Program-made: the position numbers and the translations under genes
Assembly (NCBI GenBank): GCA_036850595.1
Contig: CM072153.1
Span: 11,178,169 to 11,242,168 of the forward strand
Reading direction: 5' to 3'
DNA: 64,000 nt
DNA from: Rhyacichthys aspro
Taxonomy: Eukaryota > Chordata > Actinopteri > Gobiiformes > Rhyacichthyidae
In this document: piece after piece, positions 12,573 through 24,871 of the stretch
Position numbering within the stretch: the first letter of the stretch is position 1
Layout: every line of letters begins with the position of its first letter
Notes under the pieces: generated by a model
The model's input: only the letters and a program-made list of their open reading frames with translations
Told to the model about the DNA's origin: nothing
Database searches by the model: none

Positions 12573-14717
12573 ATGAACCACTTGGTTTTAAAGGTGAGTG
12601 TAGTAGAAGTTTATTTTTAATATATATTAGTTTTTAAAGATAAATTGTGATTAGTGTTGCTCAATAGCTAATGAAGGTCTAGCATTAGCTACAAAAAATA
12701 CTTTATTTTGAATCATTAGCTGAGCCTTGTCCTCGTGGTTCTTCTTGGAGTCAGTTACATGCACGGTGTTGAGGGTGAGTAAAGGCTTTTTCCGTTTTTG
12801 AATTCAAATTAAAGAATGTTTTTAATGTGTACACGTTTTGTTTTTTTTACAGGACACTGCAGTCTGAGGCACTGCACTAATAACGCTACATGCACTGTAT
12901 CCAAAGACCAAAGGAGTTGCAAATGTAACCAGGATTTTTATGGCGACCACTGTGACAAAAGTAAACCTCATTTTTCTTAAATGTTAAAACCAAATTTATG
13001 GAGGCTATATTTTTATTTCTATTTGCATGTCACCAATACATGTAGGCAATTTAAGATGTAGCCTGCAATGAATGACTTGACTTTAATATTTCAGATGCAC
13101 ACATCCGGGTTGATTGTGAAAGAGACTACATCAGTGTCAGAGCATTAGAAAATTACTTCGCATACTACAAAGTGCCGCTAGAATCTCTGCACTTGCCCAA
13201 CAAATCCTGTCGTGCTCACAGAGAGGTGATCAATGGCGTCCCATTTTACACAGCTAAAGTCAATAAAGAAAAATACTTCTCGTGTGGAGGCAGGCCACTG
13301 GAGGTATTACGCACATCTGAGACATGCTCGTTTCACAATGTCTGATGCCACTAACGATTCATATTTCTCTTAACAGAAAAATATTACTCATATTGCCTAT
13401 TCGCTGAGTTTACTATCAGACCCTCAGATTAGTGGAAACATTATCAGAGAGCCAGTCATGAAGCTTGACTACAAATGTGTTTTTCCATACATCAGAAAAG
13501 TCAGTCTGAAATACCCAGTCATCCCCTTTTCCAGGTAGGTTTACAAATGCATAAAAGCAACACTTTGTCCTCAGTTTACAATTTGTTTAATCCTTATGGA
13601 TGATGCGCAAATGTTTAACTTGATCAACAAACTAGTAAGGAATTTTTTTGGCGAAATATCCTCATTGATTCTCCATCTTCTCTGGTTGACAGTGAAACTG
13701 TGATGCGCATTGATGAACTTGATGCCACAATACAGATGATGCTGTACACTGACCACTCCTACGCTAAGGCCTACAACACTGCCCCCACCATCGAACTCGG
13801 AGATAAGGTAAGAAAACGTGTCTGGCACCCACGGTAAATTAACTCAAATGAGGCATCTGTGTCTTACCATTATACCATCACTTCCATTTGTTGATATATA
13901 ATTAGGTGTATGTGGAGGTAGTGGTGACTGAACCTGCAGATTTCTTTCTGCTTCGAGTTAATGAGTGTTGGGCCACACAGAGTCCCCAGCCAAATTCTAC
14001 CGAGGGATCTGTTCATTCCCTGCTTCTAAACGGGTCAGAATGGTCCCTTACCCATGGCTTATGCTATTCTTGTCTCTTCTGCAGCTCTATTTATTTTGTT
14101 TCCCTTTTCATATCTAGATGTGTTAAGGATGAAACTGTTTCTTTTCTTAATGAGAGTAACACAGAGTTTGGAAATGGTGAAGGCTCCATTGTTCGCTACA
14201 GCTTCGATATGTTCCGCTTCACAGCAGAACCCTATGATGTTTATCTGCACTGTACCATTCAGATCTGTGAGCCAGAAGACCGCAGGACCTGCATTCCAGT
14301 AAGCCTGCGCTATTCTTGCATAATTTCTACACTAAAATTGACAATTTTGTATGATATGTTTCTCAGTATGTTTAATAAAGTCATTGAATTTAAACTATTT
14401 TTACAGAACTGCAACTCAATCAGTAAAAGAGAAGCCACTATAGCTGATCATACTCATGGTCTTCTGTCATATGGACCAATTAAACTGGATGTGCCGGACA
14501 GACCTCTATCCAGTAAAGAGTGATTGTTACATTTCATCAACCATTTTATTTTCTGCTGTGTGAAAGTGTTATGATGCTGGTCAATTGTTAACTTGTTTCA
14601 GACATCCTGACAACAGTAGTGCTGCCCGTAGTAGCTGTCTGGATCGTAGGATTTTTCCTCGTCATCCTCATCACAGTGGCAAAGGCAGGCAACAAGAGGA
14701 GTTCTCAAACAGAATAA
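12573..14717 (+). CDS. EGF-like plus zona pellucida domain type I membrane protein
   Basis: Ten exons in continuous phase: 12573-12593, 12720-12774, 12853-12960, 13095-13303, 13377-13534, 13693-13807, 13906-14033, 14118-14298, 14407-14512, 14602-14717, giving 398 residues. Order of parts: signal peptide (1 to about 26, core LSLVLVVLLGVSY); one EGF-like domain (about 27-62) with six cysteines; ZP-N (about 65-185); ZP-C (about 200-335) with the conserved pattern F-RF-----VYLHC-I--C; a basic site SKRE just after ZP-C, where the family is usually cut before polymerisation; a single membrane helix (about 365-388) and a short tail KAGNKRSSQTE. ZP proteins polymerise into extracellular filaments. 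Size and layout are closest to the ZPLD1/uromodulin-like group, but I cannot name an orthologue. Several N-glycosylation sequons are visible (NNAT, NKS, NIT, NST, NES). Confidence 0.9.
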
Positions 14718-14721
14718 TATG

Positions 14722-14727
14722 AATAAA
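14722..14727 (+). terminator. Poly(A) signal of the ZP-domain gene
   Basis: AATAAA only four bases after the TAA stop, so the 3' UTR must be very short if this signal is used. Confidence 0.75.
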
Positions 14728-14739
14728 ACTTCATACAAA

Positions 14740-15458
14740 AATACAATTTTTGAACTTTATATTTTTATTGAGTCATAAGTCTGTCCGGTGTAATTTCTCT
14801 TGCCAACGGCAGATGGCGTGATAACCATTGCTTTTTCAGTCTCATTGATTTGCCTCCGACTTTTCTTCAGAAGGAGGGATTTGCTTATTAGAAATCTTGC
14901 GTAGATACATACGCTGCCTTTTTATAAAGGCATTAACTGTTTACATAACGTGCTGACTCTGACACACTACCCTAATGTCTGTCCGGCGCTAAAAGGACAT
15001 AGCAACATGCTCTAAATCGAGTTGAGAAACCATTTCATCCGCCAGAGAGCACGCGTACTGCCGCTTTGGAGTTTGCATGTAGTGAAGACTTGTTGCAGCT
15101 TTCATTGTGTCCTTGACATTGATCTGTGGTTGTGGACGTCCGGAACAGGCAAGGAACACTTCTTACCTTTTTATAAACTGTATACATAACGCATGGGTTT
15201 TGGGACACATTAGACCGCTTATAAAAAGAAATGGATTGACGTATGTCGCTGTTTTGAAATGGCGTTTTTATTCGCTGAATCTCCAACAATGAAGACTGGA
15301 CTTGCGCTTTTGTAGTTTGTAAAAGTAAACGGTGCCCTCCTTACCATCTCTGCCCGTCTGCCTGCGGGGAAAGCAAACTGTTTTTGTCTCCGCATCTGTT
15401 TTTATCTCACGAGTGTGCGTGCTTGAAGCTGGAGAGCACATTGAGCAGATCATAAGAG
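14740..15458 (+). promoter_or_regulatory. mmp15: mmp15 upstream region and 5' UTR
   Basis: Gap between the ZP-gene poly(A) signal and the mmp15 start codon. It contains no supported coding exon. Two TATA-like TTTTTATAAA stretches are present at 14919-14928 and 15168-15177, each inside an imperfect direct repeat. The transcription start cannot be fixed from sequence. Confidence 0.4.
14917..15191. repeat. Imperfect direct repeat carrying TATA-like cores
   Basis: Copy 1 at 14917-14950 and copy 2 at 15166-15191 share CCTTTTTATAAA followed by CTGT-TACATAACG; copy 1 has eight extra bases (GGCATTAA) between the two halves and one substitution. Confidence 0.6.
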
Positions 15459-18400
15459 ATGGCACCTCAGCATCCCCGGACACACATCTTAATCACGTCA
15501 CTGTTGTCCCTGGTCCTTTTTTGTGTACAAGGACATATCCCAGAAGAGGAAGGACTTAATGCTGAGGTAAGCCTGATTTTGTATTTACACTTGTGCTGTA
15601 CTGTGTAAAAAGTTCCCGGAGGCTTATTTTATGCATGTCACAATACTTGAGTTTCCAAAGAAATCAACAGATTGACCTCTTCACCAAACTAAATCATGCA
15701 TTATTTAAATTATACTAATGCTATTTTAGTTTACACTCTTGTTAAAGATAAATAATATATGCAACATAGTCAGGTGAATGTGGACAAACCTGACCACCTT
15801 TTTGTGTTTGTTTTCCCAAAGATTTTTATTTGCTAAATATGGGTAAGTAAAAGGCTTGGTTTTGCTGTGTTTTTCTGAAAGCTGTAAAGGGGAAAGTCAA
15901 AATAATCTCAGGGAACTGCTGATGGTTCCCTGAGACAAAACAAAGGGCATGCAATGATGTAATTGTGATGGGGCACGCTACCCATTATGTCACCAAATCC
16001 AAACTTTCTACACACAGGCCTACTTAAAATTACAAAAGGAGACATAGTGAGACATGAGTCCTATGAGTTTGCATCAGAGCAGTCATTGTTTAGTGTTTGC
16101 ATTTTTCAAACTAAAAATGGAAAATTTCAAAGGCTGTAAGCTTAAAAGTCCCATGATCTGACTGTGTGCTGTAAGGTTGTTTTTGAGCTCTCCTGTAGAG
16201 AATTCCTAAAGGGCATATTTCCCCCTGAGGAGCTGTTGTCCTGTTGGACTGTCTACGTGGCTCCACATGCTCCAATTGCTCTGTCCATGAACTCGAAAAA
16301 TCCACAAGCTATCTCCAGGCTGTCAGCCAGACTTTCTTTTATTATTGCACTTACACATGAAGGACTGAATATTTATCACAGACAGCACATGGTTGACATC
16401 CTGACAAGTCTGTCTTCTCTTAGCTGTCGGTGTCTTAAAACACAGGAATGAGAGAGCAGGAATGCTCTGTTAATGGAAGACATCTGGTTTCCATCCCCTC
16501 GCCTTTTTCTTTAACTCCTCAAATGCTTTCTCTCATTATTTGATAGCAGCTTGTTTCCAAATTGACATACATGTGTAATCTATTCAGTACACACCATAAA
16601 ATACATGTGTCAGGATGTACTGACTTTACACTTTCTCCTCACAGTCGTGGCTTCGTAAGTATGGCTACCTTTCCCAGGCCAGCAGACAGATGTCCACCAT
16701 GCAGTCTGCCCAGATTCTTTCAAAGGCCATCGGCGATATGCAGCGTTTCTACGGCCTGGAGGTGACTGGTGAAATGGACCCAGCCACCGCAGAGTAAGCA
16801 CTTTTTTCTATTATCAATCATCATTCTAAATTAAATTAGTCAAAAGCTTGTTTGAGAGCAATGTAATCTAATTTGTACAGCAATGTACAGATACTCTATG
16901 GGATTGCTGTAATGTCATTAAGATTCGACATGAAAAAACAGGTGATTTGAAGTTTTCAAGTTCTAGTCAAATTATGATGGAATGTCTACGTTTTTGCAAT
17001 GCATATTACAAATGAAGTTCAACAAAATTATTTTAGAGTTTAAAGTTTGGGGTATAGAGTCGTTAGCACTTCAGACTCATAGCAGGAGTCTCTGGATCCA
17101 TCCCAGTGCTGTCAAAAGCTTTTGTATGTGGAGTCTGCATGTCCTTTCTGTAGAAGAAATGAATAAAAAAAAGGTTATGTTTTCTGGTAATCACGATTGT
17201 TTTATTGTTCTATTCCTTATTAGGTTTGATTGAGTTGGTGTAGTAGCAGGTTGCTGATGAGTGAACTGAATAGACTTTGATTTTACTGAGCAAGTAACAA
17301 GCACTTGTTTGTGTGCTGGTTGGTATGTTTAGGGCGATGAGTCGTCCTCGCTGTGGCCTTCCAGATCGAAAAGCAGAAGAAATAGAAGACCAAGCAAGAA
17401 AAAAGCGCTATGTTCTCACAGGACAGCAGTGGAATAAAGACCACATCACTTACAGGTTTTTGCAGCAGACACACAATGCTCACAGGGCAGAACTGCACAA
17501 TACTCATATCGTTTCTTTGACTTTAGTATTTTGAATCAGCACATCCCCTCCACACTGGGAGAGGAGCTCACATACGAAGCGATCCACAAGGCGTTTGACG
17601 TGTGGAGAAGAGTCACACCACTAACCTTTGAGGAACTACCTGCTATAAACAACAGCAGCCAGGCTGAGCTGGCAGACATCATTCTGCTTTTTGCCTCTGG
17701 CTTTCATGGGGATATGTCCTTATTTGATGGTGAGGGGGGGTCACTGGCACATGCCTACTATCCTGGACCAGCAATGGGTGGGGATACACACTTTGATGCT
17801 GATGAACCTTGGACACTGGAAAACCATAATCCAGAAGGTATGTAAATCAGTGCCTTATCTTTATGTTATGTATGAGAAATGAAACTATTGCTGACATACT
17901 GTTGTCTGACTGTTGCAGGTATAGATCTTTTTTTGGTAGCAGTCCATGAGCTGGGCCATGCTCTGGGTCTAGAGCACTCTGATAACCCCAGTGCCATCAT
18001 GGCTCCGTTCTACCAGTGGATTCCTACTCACAACTTCACGCTGCACAAAGATGACATCAAAGGAATACAGTACATCTATGGTGAGGACAGAAGATTTCAG
18101 TGTATTTTATAAATCAAGCTAGTATTTTGAGCAAAAAACCTGATGAAAAATTAAAATGACTGGTTCTTCAGTATTCACACTTTACTTACTTACCTTACTA
18201 AGACTTTGGACACCAAATAAAACAACAACAAAATACTGTAGTCATGACCTGATGGAAGGAAAATGTAGCTTTCAATTGAAGTTGCATCGTAGTCTTATGT
18301 CACGGCTGTACTTCAAGAAACAAACAACAACAGCTTTGTATTCAGCACAGATAGGACACGCTACACCACAGTTCAGCAGGACTCTAAATAGCAGATCACA

Positions 18401-21400
18401 CTGACATGCCGTTTTGGTGCCCTCATTGCTTTCCCTCTGAATAGATAGCATTGTTACTGAGAGTATCTGTGTGTATGTTTGACCAAAGACAGACCACATG
18501 TGTCTATCATGTCTGTGTTTGCCATTGTATTAAAATCTTGTTTTGAGTCTGAAATCATCAGAAAAAAATTACCTTTTTTTTATTATTTAGGAAAAAATAT
18601 TTTTTTCTTTTGCTCATGTAGCATCATGTAGCATTTCTTTAAGTGATCTTATCACAACTCTTGTATTACATAACTATTCTTGTCTGGTGGTTGAGTTTGA
18701 GACTCCACTTTATCCCAGCAAAACAAATGTGGTTTATTGCAGTATCCTGCATTTGAAGTTCGCATTTCTGCAACAGTTTCTTTAACAGATAGTAATTTTT
18801 TTTTCCAACAGATGTCAAAATCTCAGTGGATATCTATTGTAAATACACTAAAGTAGATGTCTGAGGCAAATTATACAGTAGTACCATTTATAAAACAGAT
18901 CTAAAGCACCTGTGTTGGATGTACAATAGCAGCTGAGGACCATAAAAAGACACACTTTACTGTGAGAAATAAACATTTTTATTTAGTTTTCTTATTATGT
19001 AAAGGATAACATTGCAGCTATGGACATTCCAGGTCAGGTTTCCCTTGCCATTTATTTTCTTTAGAAAGTTTTGGTGACCTTGAACAATAACTATGCATTC
19101 ATCTGGCGGCTCAAGGATCTCAGAACGAATAAATTTGTCATTTGACAAAATTATGTCATCATATCCCAAAATATCCCAAATAACACTACAGTCAATATTC
19201 ATTTTTTATATAGTTTTTTAAATTTGCGATAAATGTCAAAAAGCCTGTCTGTTTTAGTACTCAAAGGGGATGCATTTGTTTCACTGTGCACTGACACACT
19301 TTTGGCAGCAGTTTAAATATACCTTTCTGAAAGAACCCAGTTGTTAGATTTGTCATCAGGTGGTGAGTTGTTGAAGTATAAGAATATAGAGACAAAGACC
19401 AATGACCTGCCTTGTACAAACATTGCATGTTAAAAATTCTTCACATTCTGATAACATAATATATTGTGAGCAATATATAGAGCTGAGTGTAACTCGATAT
19501 GTCTTTAAGCAGCTGTCATTAGCTGTTATTAGATGTAACAGAAGTTTGTTTTCCTCCCATAGCAACCAGTACTAATACCAAAGGGCAGCTTAGTTATATC
19601 CAGTCAAACTTACTGAACCTGCACAAGGTGGAATGTCATATTTGACTTGTGTTTTCTACAGGTCCACCTCTCATCACTGACGCTCCAGCCACATCTGCTT
19701 CACTTCCTGATGACCACCCTAAAAGTGACTCTCCCACTTCCCCTGCCCCTGCTGAAGATGAACCAACCTCCTCTTACCCTACCAATCTACCCCCATCACC
19801 TGGGGGTACAAGTGCAATGCCAGATGTCGGTGTCCACCCAGAGCCCAGTCCTAGTCTCACAATGCCCCATGTCCCCACCACCACGACCACCACCACTACA
19901 GAGTCCCAGCCAGTCACTCCACCAGTTAGAAGAGACTTTCCCCCTTCCAGGAGCCCTCCTCGTCCGCCTGCACCGCCAAAGAAGCCAGATCTACACCCCC
20001 CTAACATTTGTGATGGTGACTTTGACACGGTTACCATGCTCAGGGGGGAAATGTTTGTGTTCAAGGTGAGAAAGGAAGTTCCTATTTGTCCAAATTAAAC
20101 CCAACTTGGTGTTTGGGAAGATGACGATTTATTATTAAACAATGACATTAAAAAAATCTTATTGTTTTTGTCCTTACAGGGTCGCTGGTTTTGGCGTGTG
20201 CGTAGGAATCGTGTTTTGGATAACTACCCTATGCCTATATCTGTATTCTGGATCGGTCTTCCCAGTGACATCGATGCAGCTTACGAGCGCCATGATGGCA
20301 AATTTGTGTTCTTTAAAGGTATGTGTTCTGTAACTGTACCATTACTCCCGTGGGTGCTTGAAAACCTTGAAAATCCTAAAAAATTTTATACTTGGTAATT
20401 ATAATGATGAGTTGGTTGGAACTATTCCAAGAAAGAGTTGGTTAAATGGCTACTGGCTGTGGTTACTGGCTCCAGTGTGACTATTATTTCTTGCCATTTT
20501 TAAGTCATGTTGTGAAATATTCAACATTATTATCGTTTTTAACTATAGCTCAGTACTTCACTTATATATAGGCTTATACATATTCTATTAAATTGTATAC
20601 AGAAATTGAAAATGTACCATGAGCTTAAAGTGCTTGCATTTAATTGAAAAAAAGAGCATAAAATCCTGCATTTCAACAAAGTCAGTCAAAAACCTTTTGG
20701 AGAAGTCTCATGGCATTTTAATGGTAAAAATCTCAAGTTCTTGCTGAAAGGCACAACAAACCTTGATTAAGTTCAACAATTTATTCCTAGAGTAAATCAA
20801 AAGCATGGAGCTGTTTAAAGTCCTGCAAACAAAATGGGAAGCTAAATGTCAAAATGGGAAATCTTTGCTTTGATTTGAACTGGTCAGGAAAAAGTGCTAA
20901 CACAGCAGTTTTTCCCTCTCATAATTTACAAGAGGAGTGGTTATAATTCAACACAGCTATAACTCTGTCTGGCACTCACGCATATTGTAAATTATACACA
21001 TTAAATTGTTATGTAAAATGAAGACACAAGTAGAAGCCATGCATTTCAGCTACACATAAACACCGCATTTATTCTACTGGATCTTTGTTCCATTGCATAT
21101 GTGTTGGCTGTCACTGTGCTCATGTTTGAAGTATGCTGCTGATCTGTGACAGTGCAGCATGGCAGCAGCTGCTGGACTAATACAATGCTATTCCAGCTGA
21201 GCCCAGAGAGGCCCTGAGTGTAAAAGTAATGGAAATTGCGTCAGCTGCTGAACGCAGCAATGCTCCAGATGTGGAGCTGCACACAGACCGAAAAGCGAGT
21301 TGTTATGCATTTTAAGAATATACAGAACTTTTGACTGCAAATGAAATGTCCTCAAATCCTTCAATGTTTGTTCCTCTTGTTGTCATGGTAGCTTAAAGGT

Positions 21401-24400
21401 GACAATTTATTATCCATTTCGATATACTTTTTCCAGTCTCTTTTTAAAAATACATTTGGTTCAAACACTGCTAATGTGAGTATCATAAAGCCAGGAAGAG
21501 TTGACCAGATCTCAACACATCAGTTTAGATTGGCAACATTTTTAAAAATGAGTGCAGTGCAAACTACTTGATTCCACTTTGTTGCTACAGTGCCCTGGCG
21601 GTTGAGCTGGAAAGAGGGTAAATGTTAAAATGTGTTAAAAGAACTTGGCCTCTGCACTGGGGAATCTTGGAAAATAAGTGTTATGCCTAAGTAGCCTGTC
21701 CTTTCTACTTCTCGTCATTTGTGACTAAAGCAGACTGTTGTCCAGCTGTCGGTTTCTCCCCAGCTTTATGTTCTACTTCTCTAGGCCAAAACCTGAAGTT
21801 AATGAATGTGTTTGTGTCACTTTGCAGATGACAGGTACTGGGTGTTCCGTGAAGCTGACGTGTTGCCAGGATACCCACAGCCCCTGCACGAGTATGGGCA
21901 AGGGGTCCCTGCACACGGCATCGACACTGCCATATGGTGGGAGCCCAATGCACACACATACTTTTTCAAAGGAGACAGGTAAGACACATCTGGGATTTTA
22001 CAGCCTGTTAAAAATGGTAGACTTGAGCTTATGATAGATGTGAAAGCTTTTCCTACCAATGTTATTCTCTGCAACACATTAACAGAGTCTCTTTTAGTTT
22101 CTAAAACAGTGGAATTTCTTTAATGTCACAACACCATCCGGAGCAAAGAGTGATTATGCAATGACCATTCCTTACTGGACTTTTATAATCATGTACAGAT
22201 GTAAATAGGACTGTGCAGAAAATACAAACAGGAAACGGGACATATGTTTTGGAGAAGTATGATCGTCTGAAAGTGATTTACACTTGGCCCTTCAGAGTTT
22301 CTGCTGGATACTTGTAAATGAGAAGCGCTTCTAGGAAAGAGCATAAAGATTTGGACAATTAGTGCTCTTATGCTCTGGTGTGACAGTGAAGGCTGCTAAA
22401 AAATATAGAAACTATTTGAAGGAATGAATCTATAATTATGTGTGTCCAGGTACTGGCGTTACAATGAAGAGACACGTACTACACACCCAGATTTCCCCAA
22501 ACCAATCAGTAGATGGGGCAAAATCCCTCCATCACCCAAAGGAGCCTTCCTCAGTGATGATGGTGGTGAGTTATCAACACATTATACCAGACCCTCACTG
22601 AATACTGTTTTCTGGTTGGTTTATTTAATTATTCCAAACACAGCAACTTTTGCAGCATTTGCTTTTTTTGAATGCGTTTTTTTTTTTAAATGCAACCATT
22701 GAGTGTGGGAGAAGAGGGAAATGCAAATGAAAAGGAGAAAAATTAATAACGCAACAGCACAAGGAGGTGACCGAAAATAGGCAACGGCCAAAATGATGGG
22801 TGAAGATATTAAACAAAACAAATCAACTGTAATTTAGAAATATTCAAAATTAGGCCAAAAAAAATAAGTCTGCTGGGTGAAACTAGGTCAAGATTTTGAA
22901 ATGCGCTCCCTAGAAGAATGACAAACTGAGAATTGGGAATCATTGGGAAGAGGGGAATCAACATGACTAAAGGGTGGAGGTAAGGAAATAATGAAAGGTT
23001 ATTGGGGTGAAATGGTGTGTGAAAGACAGAGAAAAAAGTGCATTAGAGAGTGGTTAGGCCAGGGCAAATGCAGCTGAGAGAGGGGCGAGGGGATGAAAGA
23101 GGTAGAGAGAGAATTCAGGAAAGAGCTCTGGTTTGAGGGTTGGCCCATCCTTCCTTTGGAAATTAGATTTATGGCAGGCTGCTCTAAAAGCACTCGCGTC
23201 CCATATCCTCCCAGACTTCTCCAATGTCTCCTGGGTTTTAACTCTCGGCCACATTCACTCCCAGAAATGTATCCCTGCATATGCATTTGATTATATTATT
23301 GTCTAATTAAAAGTATAATTGAAGTGCATTATCATGATTTGTATTAAATTAAACATTTTAATCTGCTCACAGGCCTGAAATATTTAGGAATGTTGCTCAT
23401 GCTGAGGAGAGTGAGTACAGAGAAATGATCCCTAAAGAAACATTCCACAGTCTGCTTTTAGTTTGTTCACTAAAACCTAACTTGGTCATACCTTGTCAGG
23501 ATTAATGGAAAACAAAATGAGAGAAACTTGAATCGTTTGCATTGTTACATAAGCTGCTTCTCGTTCTACAAAAAGAATTAGATTAAAAGCCTGAATACGA
23601 TCTTAAAGAGCAAATATTGACATCTTGGGAAAAACTATAAAAACAAGACCAGGATCAAAAGTAAAACATTTTTATATATACACATGGTAAAGGTGTATGT
23701 ATATGTCACTTGTGTAGTACCTATTGGGGAAAGGGTGGGTGGCTTCATACAAAACTGATAAAAATGTTGGAATGCAATTTGACAGATCTTGGCTAAAACT
23801 TAAGGCATACAGCTTTAGTTGAATGTCTAAATGGATCTCTTGAAGCTGTTTAGATTTGTTGGCCATTTTAACAAGGGGCTTAAAGGGTCTAAATTCCCAG
23901 GTTGCTAAGCTAATAAGTTTAATTAGTTCCTTTTTTAAACCACACAGCTGTGGACTTAATCAGAAAAAATGCAAATAAATAAATACATCTAGAAAAGCAT
24001 AGAACAAACTAATCTCTAAATTTGTTGAGCTTATATAATATTGTTTTCTTCAAATAAACAGTTGGTTCAAGTCTTTCCAATCTGCAGTAGTAAGAGTTTT
24101 CAGATTCCAGTAATAATTATCCATTTGGGTCATGTAGTTCTTCAAGGCAGGGCTAATATCCACAAGAGTTTGGTTTTGTGCAGCGTATAACATGCATTAT
24201 GTTTAGAGGATTCTTCATTGACTTTGCTTTACAAATGATCTAATTAGTTTCAGCCTGCTGTGTATTCAATTTAGCCCTGTAATCATGTCTGTGCTTTGCT
24301 GCACGCCTGCTTCTACTGCACTACTTTGTTACTACTCTGCTTCTAACCTGTAGGATGAATAAATCTCCTTTTACTGAAGCTCCTTTTATCTTCTTCCTAC

Positions 24401-24871
24401 GCAGCCTACACGTACATCTACAAGGGCTCTAATTACTGGAGATTCAACAACAACAAAGCTGAGGCAGATCCAGGCTACCCTCGCTCCATCCTGAGGGACT
24501 TTATGGGCTGTGTGGGGGTCCCAATTCCAAAACCAGACCCCGACACTGAGCAAGAACCAAAAAACAAACCAGTCAACCCTACTGAGAGGGACAAAGACAA
24601 GCGAGACAGAGGCGCAGACTCGGATCAAGATATTGAGAATGTGAATCCAGATGGCACAGAGGAGGAAGATGATGTGAACAAAGAGGTGAATGTGGTGGTG
24701 ACGGTGGCTGATAATCAGTCAAAGGTCATGACGTTGATCATGGTCACTGTCCCGCTGGTGCTGATCCTGTGCATCCTCATTCTGATCTACGCCATCCTCA
24801 GGACTCTCCAGAACAAAGAGACACCCAGGGCTTTGGTGCATTGCAAGCGTTCACTGCAGGACTGGGTGTAA
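15459..24871 (+). CDS. mmp15: Matrix metalloproteinase-15 (MT2-MMP)
   Basis: Membrane-type zinc endopeptidase acting at the cell surface on extracellular matrix and on pro-MMP2. Ten exons in phase: 15459-15566, 16645-16793, 17333-17455, 17527-17837, 17919-18080, 19662-20065, 20180-20318, 21828-21978, 22450-22565, 24405-24871; 709 residues. Parts: signal peptide (1 to about 25); propeptide with cysteine switch PRCGLPD (about 89-95); furin site RKKR (about 107-110); catalytic domain with zinc site HELGHALGLEH (240-250) and the Met-turn in AIMAPF; a long Pro/Thr-rich hinge (about 285-393); hemopexin domain from ICDGDFDTV to the closing cysteine in DFMGC; an acidic stalk; a membrane helix (about 662-686); and a tail ending CKRSLQDWV. 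That tail matches MMP15 (CKRSLQEWV in human) rather than MMP14. Fish often keep two copies, and I cannot say whether this is the a or b copy. Confidence 0.97.
17040..17160 (+). repeat. Degenerate SINE-like fragment
   Basis: The intron sequence runs GTCGTTAGCACTTCAGACTC ... GTGGAGTCTGCATGTCCTTT. This phrase order (tRNA-like head, then GTGGAGTTTGCATGTTCTCC) is typical of a widespread fish short interspersed repeat. The copy is diverged and lacks clear ends. Confidence 0.45.
18081..19661. other. mmp15: mmp15 intron before the hinge exon
   Basis: AT-rich intron sequence; nothing recognisable on either strand. Confidence 0.7.
20319..21827. other. mmp15: mmp15 intron inside the hemopexin domain
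   Basis: Mostly featureless. A GC-richer patch at 21110-21300 contains the palindromic TGCTGAACGCAGCA (21246-21259), close to a Maf-type response element, and could be an intronic enhancer; this is speculative. Confidence 0.4.
22566..24404. other. mmp15: Last mmp15 intron
   Basis: Longest mmp15 intron after the first gap. Purine-rich at about 22960-23110, otherwise featureless. No supported exon on either strand. Confidence 0.6.

Noticed and set aside
13906..14523. Single 205-codon gene
   Set aside because: It is three ZP-domain exons plus two stop-free introns; splice sites and ZP cysteine pattern are clear.
19774..20064. Minus-strand 96-codon frame across the mmp15 hinge
   Set aside because: Gly/Val-rich shadow of the Pro/Thr-rich coding strand.
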